From: Bacteroidia bacterium
GTDB taxonomy: Bacteria; Bacteroidota; Bacteroidia; JABDFU01
Length of the DNA stretch: 12,836 nucleotides
Assembly (NCBI GenBank): GCA_020849195.1
Contig: JADLGT010000027.1
Coordinates: forward strand, 1 to 12,836
Direction: 5' to 3'
Made by a program: the position numbers and the translations under genes. Positions 6,975-12,836 of the stretch are shown here, piece by piece (position 1 is the first letter of the stretch; every line of letters starts with the position of its first letter). The notes under the pieces are model-generated. The model worked only from the letters and a program-made list of their open reading frames with translations. It was not told where the DNA came from and did not search any database.

Positions 6975-8117
6975 TTATATTTTATTATACAGTTCTGAAA
7001 CACCTTCGACAAAAGCACTCCACTGAAATCGTTTTTTTTCGATTTTAATATTTTCAATAAATGGTGTGGCCATATTGTTTTCATAAAAATGAACAATAGC
7101 ATCGGCAATTGCCTTGCTGTCGGGCTCAACAACATAGCCTACCTTCATGTGGGGAACCATTTCGGCCAAGCCGCCTACATTTGTTACCAGCATAGGTTTT
7201 TCAAAATGATAGGCAATTTGCGTAACACCGCTTTGGGAGGCGCTTTTGTAGGGCTGCACAACCATATCAACACTACAGAAATAGTTTTTTACCTCTCCGG
7301 AAGGAATATAATCGGGTTTAAAAACTACATTCCCATCCAATTTATTTTGGCGAACAAGAGTGATGTAGTATTCAAAATTTTCGTAACACTCGCCGACTAC
7401 AAAAAGTTTGATGTTAAGATTGCGCACGCGTGGGTCGGTCATTGCATCAAGCAGCAGGTCAAGTCCCTTGTATTTTCTGATGAATCCGAAAAACAACAAA
7501 TACTTGTGTGCTTGCCTAAAAGCAATATGGTGCAGGGCTTCTTCGCGCGGAATTATTTCACCAAAAATATCGTAAATGGGATGTGGCAACACTACTGCAT
7601 TTGCTTTGCTGTAAATATTTTTCAATTCTTCCAGTACTGTATTCGACATAACAACAAAAGCATGACAGCTTTTTATAAAATAGCTTGTAAGCCATTTATC
7701 GCCAAAGCGTTTTTCGTGCGGCAAAATATTATCGCAAATGGCAATTACTTTAATAGCAGTACGCCATTTTACGAGCCGGGCAATTGTGCCCAAACATGGA
7801 GCCATAAAAGGAAGCCAGTAGCGAATAATAATATACTCGGGGTTTTCCGCTTTGATTTGTTTGGCTGTTTGATACCACGAATACGGATTAACCGAATTAA
7901 TCAGGGTTTTTATTTTAATGTTTGTCGGTTTCGGCGATCCTTTATCGAACTGTGTTTTGCCGGGGAATAAAAATTCGGGATATTGTAGAGAGAATGAATA
8001 TATTTTAGAGTCGATGCCTGCTGCGCCAAATGCTTTACATAAAGCTTCGTTAAAATTAGCTATACCTCCGCGCAGCGGGAAGGCCGGCCCAACAATAATA
8101 TTTTTTTTTTTACTCAT
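6975..8117 (-). CDS. Glycosyltransferase family 4, GT-B fold
   Basis: A 380-residue GT4-type glycosyltransferase, probably acting at the cytoplasmic face of the membrane in surface glycan synthesis; donor and acceptor are unknown. Domain one begins with IIVGPAFPLRGGIANFNEAL (residues 7-26), with the glycine-rich RGGI acceptor-side loop. Domain two starts near residue 206 with LLFFGFIRKYKGLDLLLDA, the canonical G-x-x-R-x-x-KG donor-binding opening, followed by LFVVGE, and ends with VTNVGGLAEMV and GYVVEPD. The usual E-x7-E motif is replaced by KSASQSGVTQIAYHFEKP (291-308), in which neither glutamate position is clearly kept. There are no membrane segments. Its ATG follows the GT2 stop with no gap (TAAATG), indicating translational coupling, and a hairpin terminator follows. 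Confidence 0.93.
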   Translation of the reverse strand: MSKKKNIIVGPAFPLRGGIANFNEALCKAFGAAGIDSKIYSFSLQYPEFLFPGKTQFDKGSPKPTNIKIKTLINSVNPYSWYQTAKQIKAENPEYIIIRYWLPFMAPCLGTIARLVKWRTAIKVIAICDNILPHEKRFGDKWLTSYFIKSCHAFVVMSNTVLEELKNIYSKANAVVLPHPIYDIFGEIIPREEALHHIAFRQAHKYLLFFGFIRKYKGLDLLLDAMTDPRVRNLNIKLFVVGECYENFEYYITLVRQNKLDGNVVFKPDYIPSGEVKNYFCSVDMVVQPYKSASQSGVTQIAYHFEKPMLVTNVGGLAEMVPHMKVGYVVEPDSKAIADAIVHFYENNMATPFIENIKIEKKRFQWSAFVEGVSELYNKI

Positions 8118-9071
8118 TTAAACACCCACTTTTTTTTCAATCAAGTAATTATTCCGTATGGGTGAATTGCGTGAGATAAGTTCGCCAAGAAAACCTGCGA
8201 GAAAAAGCATTGTGCCTATAATCATTGTTGTTAACGAAATATAAAAAGACGGACGTTCCGAAAGCAAGCGTGCCGGTAAATGATGATATACATTGTACAG
8301 CTTACTTGCTCCAAGATAGGCTGCTGCTGCAAAACCTATAAAAAACATTATTGTACCCAACAAACCAAATAAATGCATGGGACGTTTGCCGAATTTAGAT
8401 ACAAAAGTAATTGTCATGAGGTCGAGAAAACCGTTTACAAAACGATCTATGCCGAATTTACTTTTACCGTACTTGCGTTCTCTATGATGAATTTCTTTTT
8501 CGGCAATTTTTGAAAAACCCGCCCATTTGGCAATTACCGGAATATAACGGTGCATTTCGCCGTACACTTCAATATTTTTCACAACATCTTTCCTGTATGC
8601 TTTTAATCCGCAATTAAAATCATGCAACTGTATTCCCGAAATACTTCGTGTAGCGGCGTTATATAATTTTGTAGGAATAGTTTTACTAAGCGGATCGTAA
8701 CGCTTTTTTTTCCATCCTGAAACAAGGTCAAAGCCTTGCTCTGTAATCATTTTATAAAGTCCGGGTAGCTCATCCGGCGAGTCTTGCAAATCGGCATCCA
8801 TTGTAATAATAACGTCGCCTTGTGCAGCTTCAAATGCGACATTTAATGCAGCCGATTTACCGTAATTTCTCCTGAATTTTATGGCTTTAATATGCTTGTT
8901 TGCCAACGACAATTTTTCAATCGTTTGCCATGATTCGTCTTTACTTCCGTCATCAACAAAAACAATTTCGTACGAAAGGTTATTTTCGTCCATTACTTTC
9001 GCTATCCATGCGCTTAGCTCAGGCAACGACTCTTCTTCGTTTAACAGTGGTATGACTACTGAAATATTCAT
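8118..9071 (-). CDS. GT2 glycosyltransferase, polyprenyl-phosphate sugar transferase type
   Basis: A 317-residue membrane-anchored GT2 enzyme of the DPM1/ArnC/GtrB type, which moves a sugar from a nucleotide donor to a polyprenyl phosphate at the inner membrane. The GT-A domain shows ISVVIPLLNEEESL (3-16), VDDGS (39-43), the metal-binding DAD in MDADLQD (91-97), and the HHRERKYGKSKFG segment (195-207) typical of polyprenyl-phosphate transferases. Two C-terminal transmembrane segments follow, about 233-257 and 277-300. It starts 12 bp after the DUF4199 gene and abuts the GT4 gene, so the three genes form one operon. The sugar cannot be read from the sequence; names such as dolichol-phosphate mannosyltransferase would over-specify. 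Confidence 0.94.
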   Translation of the reverse strand: MNISVVIPLLNEEESLPELSAWIAKVMDENNLSYEIVFVDDGSKDESWQTIEKLSLANKHIKAIKFRRNYGKSAALNVAFEAAQGDVIITMDADLQDSPDELPGLYKMITEQGFDLVSGWKKKRYDPLSKTIPTKLYNAATRSISGIQLHDFNCGLKAYRKDVVKNIEVYGEMHRYIPVIAKWAGFSKIAEKEIHHRERKYGKSKFGIDRFVNGFLDLMTITFVSKFGKRPMHLFGLLGTIMFFIGFAAAAYLGASKLYNVYHHLPARLLSERPSFYISLTTMIIGTMLFLAGFLGELISRNSPIRNNYLIEKKVGV

Positions 9072-9083
9072 GCAGTTGCTAAA

Positions 9084-9629
9084 CTATTGTTGTACATTAT
9101 TTTGAGTTTGATCAAAAGGAGAAGGATTTTTTTTAATGCTGGCGCCAAGTATCAAGGCCAAAATAGCACCAATTAGTATTCCCCACAGGTAATTCGTAAT
9201 TAATGACAGTGCCGTAAATTTATTTCCTGACTCTTGCATCTCCTCTGTTACTTCATCAATTTTTTCCTGAGGCGTACCCATTCTTTCCATAAACGAAATT
9301 GTTTTTTCGGTTATTGCGTCTTGCATTTTTTGAGGTAGTTCGGGATCAATTACGTGGTACAGCAATAGGCTGAACACTAAGTTAAGAGCGCCGCCAATAA
9401 TCCATATTAATAGTATTTTGGTGAATGCTTGTTTAAATGTTATGAAGCCTCCCATGTCTTTGCGTAGGCGAATAGCAATAACAACATACAATACTATGAT
9501 AAATAGAATCATAATTATTCCTACCCACCATGTTGCCATAAATTGAACGCCCATTATGTACAGAACAGCCTGTAACAGGATGCTGATAATGCCTGCAATA
9601 AGACCATATTTTATAACCGGATTTTGCAT
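9084..9629 (-). CDS. DUF4199 integral membrane protein
   Basis: A 181-residue membrane protein of the DUF4199 family, largely restricted to Bacteroidota, function unknown. Four hydrophobic segments are visible: about 8-27, 33-53, 70-91 and 138-163. The middle carries the family-typical RKDMGGFITFKQAF stretch (56-70). Between the third and fourth segments lies an acidic, probably helical stretch (ELPQKMQDAITEK to EVTEEMQESG). Start ATG 9629 is supported by a promoter -7 box 26 bp upstream. It is first in an operon with GT2 and GT4 genes, a pairing I recall from other Bacteroidota, which hints at a supporting role in membrane-linked glycan assembly; that role is inference. Confidence 0.9.
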   Translation of the reverse strand: MQNPVIKYGLIAGIISILLQAVLYIMGVQFMATWWVGIIMILFIIVLYVVIAIRLRKDMGGFITFKQAFTKILLIWIIGGALNLVFSLLLYHVIDPELPQKMQDAITEKTISFMERMGTPQEKIDEVTEEMQESGNKFTALSLITNYLWGILIGAILALILGASIKKNPSPFDQTQNNVQQ

Positions 9630-9654
9630 ATTGAATACTTATTGATTTTACTTA

Positions 9655-9662
9655 CAAAGATA
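9655..9662 (-). promoter_or_regulatory. Promoter -7 box of the DUF4199-GT2-GT4 operon
   Basis: The minus strand reads TATCTTTG, a full match to the Bacteroidota TAnnTTTG element, 25 bp upstream of the DUF4199 ATG. No good TTG appears at the expected -33 distance, so only the -7 element is called. It is divergent from the ffs promoter about 112 bp away. Confidence 0.5.
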
Positions 9663-9749
9663 TAAGATTTTGCTGCTCAATAGGTTGGAAAATAGCCGAT
9701 GATTATACAGGAGAGTCAATTCGACAAGTTTGTACAATATTGATACAAA

Positions 9750-9781
9750 TATGTATTATCTGTGGTTAATTATTAATTTTG
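9750..9781 (+). promoter_or_regulatory. Promoter of the SRP RNA gene
   Basis: TAATTTTG (9774-9781) matches TAnnTTTG exactly. TATG (9750-9753), a partial -33 element, lies 20 bp upstream. The first G of the RNA's closing stem is at 9786, about five bases after the box, as expected for a start site in this phylum. Confidence 0.6.
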
Positions 9782-9785
9782 CGAC

Positions 9786-9881
9786 GGGCAAGTCTTGTAC
9801 GACCAGCTCCTGCTAAACTCCCCCAGGCGGGGAACCGAGCAAGGGTAGGCGGTTGAGCGGTGCGATATAAGTAGCTTGCCC
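9786..9881 (+). ncRNA. ffs: Small signal recognition particle RNA (4.5S type)
   Basis: RNA scaffold of the signal recognition particle; it binds Ffh and directs ribosomes making membrane proteins to the inner membrane. The Ffh-binding domain is explicit: CAGG (9824-9827), a CGG/CCG stem capped by the GGAA tetraloop (9831-9834), then AGCA on the other side of the asymmetric loop, the same arrangement as in E. coli 4.5S RNA. The ends pair perfectly (GGGCAAG 9786-9792 with CTTGCCC 9875-9881), and inner helices such as GCTC/GAGC and ACC/GGT extend the rod. At about 96 nt it is the small form without an Alu domain. A seven-T tract (9882-9888) follows and a matching promoter precedes it. It is the only plus-strand gene in the window. 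Confidence 0.93.
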
Positions 9882-9888
9882 TTTTTTT
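9882..9888 (+). terminator. T-tract ending the SRP RNA
   Basis: Seven T residues follow the closing stem of the SRP RNA directly, so the RNA's own terminal helix plus this tract would act as an intrinsic terminator. The convergent minus-strand gene ends only about 30 bp further on. Confidence 0.6.
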
Positions 9889-9920
9889 ATTTTTATGCAA
9901 ATAGAGAAATAGGCGCTAAG

Positions 9921-10406
9921 TTAGTTGACTAACATTCTGCTGTGCCAACTCTGTTTAAGCGGCACTTCCCATCCCGTATTCATTTCTCCTTTAGTTGCGG
10001 TAAGATTATTGAACACAATTGTGTTTTCTGTTATTTGTTTAGTGTTGATGAGCTTTTCAAAATCGGCGAGAGATGCGGTGTAAACCGAAGTACCAATTTT
10101 ATATGCCACCTGAGTACGATTGAGTAACGATAGGTCAAATTGCTTTTCGACATTTTGCAGGAAGCGAAGCGACTTATCAATTCCGCAGCCGCTGGCGGGA
10201 GCTGTTTGCTCGTCAACTGCAATAATAATAAAGCGATTGTATAAAATCTCAATAGCTGCATCCATATTTCTTCCGTGTGAAGTCCATTGCTCAATAAATT
10301 TGTCAGCTTCATTTTTAAGTCGATCGGTTTCGTCGGGTGTAAATTCGCGCGTGCTTTGATATATCCATACACGAGAATGAGCGGGCAGTTGATTAAATGT
10401 TTTCAT
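9921..10406 (-). CDS. Conserved Bacteroidota protein of unknown function (often named 'ABC transporter ATPase')
   Basis: A 161-residue soluble protein that matches, from memory, a highly conserved Bacteroidota family commonly labelled 'ABC transporter ATPase'. That label is not supported: there is no Walker A, Walker B or ABC signature. Strongly patterned blocks are RVWIYQS (12-18), WTSHG (41-45), YNRFIIIAVDE (56-66), ASGCGID (71-77, with the protein's only Cys, residue 74), NTIVFNNL (128-135) and a C-terminal SWHSR (153-157). No signal peptide or membrane segment is visible. It lies 65 bp downstream of the Fe-S CCG protein on the same strand, an association I recall in other members of the phylum, which suggests a link to that redox module. 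A dispersed repeat sits just upstream of its ATG. Confidence 0.85.
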   Translation of the reverse strand: MKTFNQLPAHSRVWIYQSTREFTPDETDRLKNEADKFIEQWTSHGRNMDAAIEILYNRFIIIAVDEQTAPASGCGIDKSLRFLQNVEKQFDLSLLNRTQVAYKIGTSVYTASLADFEKLINTKQITENTIVFNNLTATKGEMNTGWEVPLKQSWHSRMLVN

Positions 10407-10419
10407 GTGTGTGTTTCAT

Positions 10420-10446
10420 TAATTGTCAGATTCCAACCTGTCGGCA
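10420..10446. repeat. Dispersed repeat, copy 2
   Basis: Matches 4601-4627 at 24 of 27 bases: an identical TAATTGTCAGAT start and an identical CCTGTCGGCA end, with three substitutions between. The downstream hairpin arm present in copy 1 is missing. It lies between the CCG-domain gene and the next minus-strand ATG (10406). Confidence 0.6.
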
Positions 10447-10471
10447 TGAACAAGTAATGTGTTTTTACCAT

Positions 10472-11263
10472 TTATTTGTTGATGTTATTTGCAATCAGTT
10501 CGGCAACATCCATAACTTTTGTTTGCTGTTCTTTATTAAAATGTTTTACGCCGTCAGTCATCATGGTCATGCAAAAGGGGCAACCGGTTGCTATTACGGC
10601 AGGATTCAACTCCAGTGCTTCTTCGGTGCGTTCTATAGTTACTTCTTTGTTTCCTTTTTCGGCCTCTTTAAACATTTGCGCTCCACCGGCACCACAGCAA
10701 AAACCTTTAGCGCGGCTGCGTTTCATTTCTGCAAGTTCTACATCTAATTTTTGTATTACATCACGGGGGGCTTCGTACACATCGTTGCCTCGCCCCAAAT
10801 AACAAGGATCGTGAAAAGTTATTTTTTTTCCTTTAAATTCTCCGCCTTGAACTTTCAGTTTTCCACTATCAATTAGTTGCTGCACAAGTTGTGTATGATG
10901 CATTACTTCGTAAGTACCGCCCAACTGCGGATATTCATTTTTTAATGTATTAAAACAGTGTGGGCATCCTGTAATTATTTTTTTTACACTATACTTATTC
11001 AACACAGTAATATTATTCATGGCCTGCATTTGGAAAAGGAACTCGTTTCCTGCACGCTTAGCCGGATCGCCTGTACAGGCTTCTTCTGTACCCAATACAG
11101 CAAATTTTATTCCTACATGATTTAAAATTTTAACAATGGCTTTTGTAATTTTTTTGGCTCGCTCGTCAAAACTTCCTGCACAACCCACCCAAAAAAGGAG
11201 TTCAGGTGTTTCGCCCGATGCCATGTATTCGGCCATTGTTTTTATTTTTAGTTCGGCGCTCAT
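10472..11263 (-). CDS. Two-CCG-domain Fe-S oxidoreductase subunit (HdrB/LutA/GlpC-like)
   Basis: A 263-residue cytosolic protein with two cysteine-rich CCG domains, as in heterodisulphide reductase HdrB, LutA and the C-terminal part of GlpC, which hold unusual Fe-S clusters and handle electrons or thiols. Domain one contains WVGC (Cys28), ACTGD (Cys63) and the CPHC pair (100, 103). Domain two contains DPCYLG (Cys154), FCCGAGG (Cys189-190) and the CPFC pair (228, 231). Domain one keeps a single Cys where the classical motif has two, which I believe is normal for this subfamily. Its ATG overlaps the preceding HAD gene by four bases (ATGA). With the membrane HdrC-like protein it forms a probable two-subunit quinone- or ferredoxin-linked redox module; substrate unknown. 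'HdrB' is structural analogy only, not evidence of methanogenesis. Confidence 0.92.
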   Translation of the reverse strand: MSAELKIKTMAEYMASGETPELLFWVGCAGSFDERAKKITKAIVKILNHVGIKFAVLGTEEACTGDPAKRAGNEFLFQMQAMNNITVLNKYSVKKIITGCPHCFNTLKNEYPQLGGTYEVMHHTQLVQQLIDSGKLKVQGGEFKGKKITFHDPCYLGRGNDVYEAPRDVIQKLDVELAEMKRSRAKGFCCGAGGAQMFKEAEKGNKEVTIERTEEALELNPAVIATGCPFCMTMMTDGVKHFNKEQQTKVMDVAELIANNINK

Positions 11264-11682
11264 TTTTTAAAAACTTGTATTGTTCCTTGTTTCTCTTCCA
11301 AGTCGGTAAACTTACCTAAGTATTGCGTGGCTTGTATGGGGTGATTGTCAATCCAATGATAGTTTCCTCCGCGAGGTTTTCCTACAAGTAAGCCATGAAA
11401 TTTAAATCCATTGTCTCTGAGGTATTTTTCCGTTACTTCCCTGTGCGCCTCGGTGCGCGATGTAAAAAAGGTAATGATATGACCTTGATCGTACCACTCA
11501 TTAATTTTTTCAACTGCTCCTTCGTAAAGGGCGGCTGTAGCCATTCTTTCGGGCTCTTCGTTCGGAATATCTTCGCATATTGTTCCGTCAATGTCAATCA
11601 GAAAATTTTTAATTCCCTGTTTTAAAACAGGGCTTATTTTTTTTCCGTCTTTTTCCGAATCTGAAAGTGTGTGTTTGCTCAT
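11260..11682 (-). CDS. Small HAD-superfamily phosphatase-like protein
   Basis: A 140-residue soluble HAD-fold protein with all four motifs in order: DIDGT (30-34, nucleophile Asp30 and acid/base Asp32), TSR (74-76), Lys102 in VGKPRGGNYHWID, and Asp112 in WIDN. No cap domain is evident, so a large or protein-linked substrate is possible. Close relatives are often auto-named 'phosphoheptose isomerase', a label I do not support because that enzyme is a SIS-fold protein. It lies 2 bp after the HdrC-like gene and overlaps the HdrB-like gene by 4 bp, so it is certainly co-translated with a redox module. Substrate and role are unknown. The first 25 residues are charged and not part of the HAD fold. 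Confidence 0.85.
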   Translation of the reverse strand: MSKHTLSDSEKDGKKISPVLKQGIKNFLIDIDGTICEDIPNEEPERMATAALYEGAVEKINEWYDQGHIITFFTSRTEAHREVTEKYLRDNGFKFHGLLVGKPRGGNYHWIDNHPIQATQYLGKFTDLEEKQGTIQVFKK

Positions 11683-11684
11683 TT

Positions 11685-12836
11685 TTAAATTTCTTTAGCC
11701 CAATTTAATCTGTCGGCCGGCGAAAATTGCCAAGGTGCCCCATTATTTTCAATATTGTTCAGCATAAGATTTAACTCCTGAGGTGCTGCACTTTGTTCCA
11801 TTACCAAATAGCGGCGCATATCAACAATTATGGAAAGCGGATCGATATTTACCGGACATTCTTGTACACAGGCATTACAACTAGTGCAAGCCCATAGTTC
11901 TTCGTTGGTAATGTAACTGCCAAGCGATTTTCCGTCGTCTTTAAATTCGCCGTTTGCATCAATATTTTTGCTTACTTCCTCCAGCCTGTCGCGTGTATTC
12001 ATTATAATTTTTCGTGGCGACAATAATTTACCGGTTTGATTAGCCGGGCACGAAGATGTACAACGTCCGCACTCGGTACACGAGTAGGCATCTAACAATT
12101 GTTTCCAACTTAAATCGAAAATATCTTTTGCGCCAAAACGAATGGGCTTATCGGGATTGGGAGATGGAGCTGTAAACGAAGGGTCGAGCATGGCTTTTAC
12201 TTCGGTGGTAACCGATGTTAGATTTGTAAATTGTCCCTTGGGCTTAAGATTAGAAAAATAAGTATTTGGGAAAGCAAGAATAATATGAAAGTGTTTTGAG
12301 TAGGGGAGGTAGTTTAAAAATCCGAGTATGCCGACAATGTGAATCCACCAACAAAAACGTTCAATAAATACAAGTCCGCTATTGGAAATTCCTGTTAACA
12401 ATGGAGTCAACAAACTACTTATAGGGAATGAGCCTGCTTGAATATAATGTTCGTACGCTCTGTTTTGTAAAATTTGATCGGCGGCATTCATGGTAAACAA
12501 GGCGCTCATTAACACTATTTCACTTATCAGAATAATGTTGGCATCGGATCGGGGCCAACCGTCGAGTTCTTTGTTCATGAAACGTTTTACATGAATTACA
12601 TTTCGACGAATAAGAAAAACTACACAACCAAAAGTTACGAGGAAAGCAAGTACTTCAAAAAAGCTAATGAGAAAATTATAAAAACTGCCTAAAAATGATA
12701 ATGAGCGATGCGTACCCAGGGTGCCATCTATAAGCATTTCGAGCACTTCAACATTAATGAGTACAAATCCAACATAAACAAAAATGTGAAGAATGGCAGG
12801 CACAGGGCGGCTCATCATTTTACTTTGCCCGAGAGC
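11685..12836 (-). CDS. Membrane-anchored 4Fe-4S protein, HdrC-like (5' end outside window)
   Basis: An inner-membrane electron-transfer subunit. The frame is open to the window edge; the residues before the first internal ATG (ALGQSK) match the conserved run-up to SRPVPAILH in this family, so the true start lies upstream and ATG 12818 is internal. 383 residues are present. Visible features are several hydrophobic segments in the N-terminal half (for example ILHIFVYVGFVLINVEVLEM, FFEVLAFLVTFGCVVFLI and IILISEIVLMSALFTM), resembling NarI-type quinone/haem-binding membrane domains, and then two ferredoxin motifs, CTECGRCTSSCP and CTSCNACVQECP, ligating two 4Fe-4S clusters on the cytoplasmic side. 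His residues in the membrane part (for example WIHIVG) may bind haem; this is inference. It is the first visible gene of the Fe-S/HAD/CCG cluster. Confidence 0.93.
   Translation of the reverse strand, partial: ALGQSKMMSRPVPAILHIFVYVGFVLINVEVLEMLIDGTLGTHRSLSFLGSFYNFLISFFEVLAFLVTFGCVVFLIRRNVIHVKRFMNKELDGWPRSDANIILISEIVLMSALFTMNAADQILQNRAYEHYIQAGSFPISSLLTPLLTGISNSGLVFIERFCWWIHIVGILGFLNYLPYSKHFHIILAFPNTYFSNLKPKGQFTNLTSVTTEVKAMLDPSFTAPSPNPDKPIRFGAKDIFDLSWKQLLDAYSCTECGRCTSSCPANQTGKLLSPRKIIMNTRDRLEEVSKNIDANGEFKDDGKSLGSYITNEELWACTSCNACVQECPVNIDPLSIIVDMRRYLVMEQSAAPQELNLMLNNIENNGAPWQFSPADRLNWAKEI

Noticed and set aside
7089..7970. A 293-codon open frame on the plus strand
   Set aside because: It lies wholly antisense to the well-supported GT4 gene, and its translation is rich in Asn, Phe, Ile and Cys without any domain pattern. 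It is a shadow of the real gene.
9921..10406. ABC transporter ATPase
   Set aside because: There is no Walker A, Walker B or ABC signature sequence in the 161 residues.
11260..11682. Phosphoheptose isomerase (GmhA)
   Set aside because: The sequence shows the four HAD motifs, not a SIS fold.
10472..12836. Methanogenic heterodisulphide reductase
   Set aside because: Only the HdrB- and HdrC-like folds are present; everything else in the window is bacterial, and such folds are common in unrelated bacterial redox enzymes.

Overview
The window looks like a stretch of a Bacteroidota (Bacteroidetes) chromosome. The evidence is a moderately AT-rich sequence, several protein families largely confined to that phylum (a DUF4199 membrane protein, a DUF3575-like outer-membrane protein, and the conserved small protein often mislabelled 'ABC transporter ATPase'), a lipoprotein with a CSKDE surface-export-like signal, and promoters of the Bacteroidota type (TTG/TTTG, about 20 bp, TAnnTTTG). 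Every protein gene lies on the minus strand. The only plus-strand gene I can support is the small signal recognition particle RNA. No genus can be named from sequence alone.

Layout in transcription order, from high to low coordinates. (1) 12836-9921: a redox cluster with a membrane-anchored 2x[4Fe-4S] HdrC-like protein (5' end outside the window), a small HAD-fold hydrolase-like protein 2 bp later, a two-CCG-domain HdrB/LutA-like protein overlapping it by 4 bp, and, after a 65-bp gap holding a repeat, a conserved protein of unknown function. (2) 9881-9774: the SRP RNA (ffs) on the plus strand with a good promoter and a T-tract terminator. It is divergent from (3) 9662-6922: a promoter, a DUF4199 protein, a GT2 polyprenyl-phosphate sugar transferase-like protein, a GT4 glycosyltransferase, and a hairpin terminator. 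(4) 6905-5910: a secreted MORN-repeat protein interrupted by one in-frame TAG. (5) 5826-4726: mnmA (tRNA 2-thiouridylase, GTG start). (6) 4725-3863: a repeat-rich intergenic stretch and a lipoprotein of unknown function. (7) 3825-2432: a well-formed promoter, thioredoxin, and a DUF58 protein. (8) 2301-1553: a DUF3575-like outer-membrane protein broken by a one-base frameshift, followed by a hairpin. (9) 1417-1: htpG (Hsp90), whose 3' end lies outside the window.

Most of this is housekeeping (protein folding, tRNA thiolation, SRP targeting, redox) plus an envelope-glycosylation operon. I found no clear defence system, prophage, CRISPR array or insertion sequence. The points most worth following up are the Fe-S/HAD/unknown-protein cluster, two clean ORF lesions within about 5 kb (a frameshift in a homopolymer and a single nonsense codon), a dispersed repeat copied just upstream of two start codons, and a palindrome over the probable htpG promoter.
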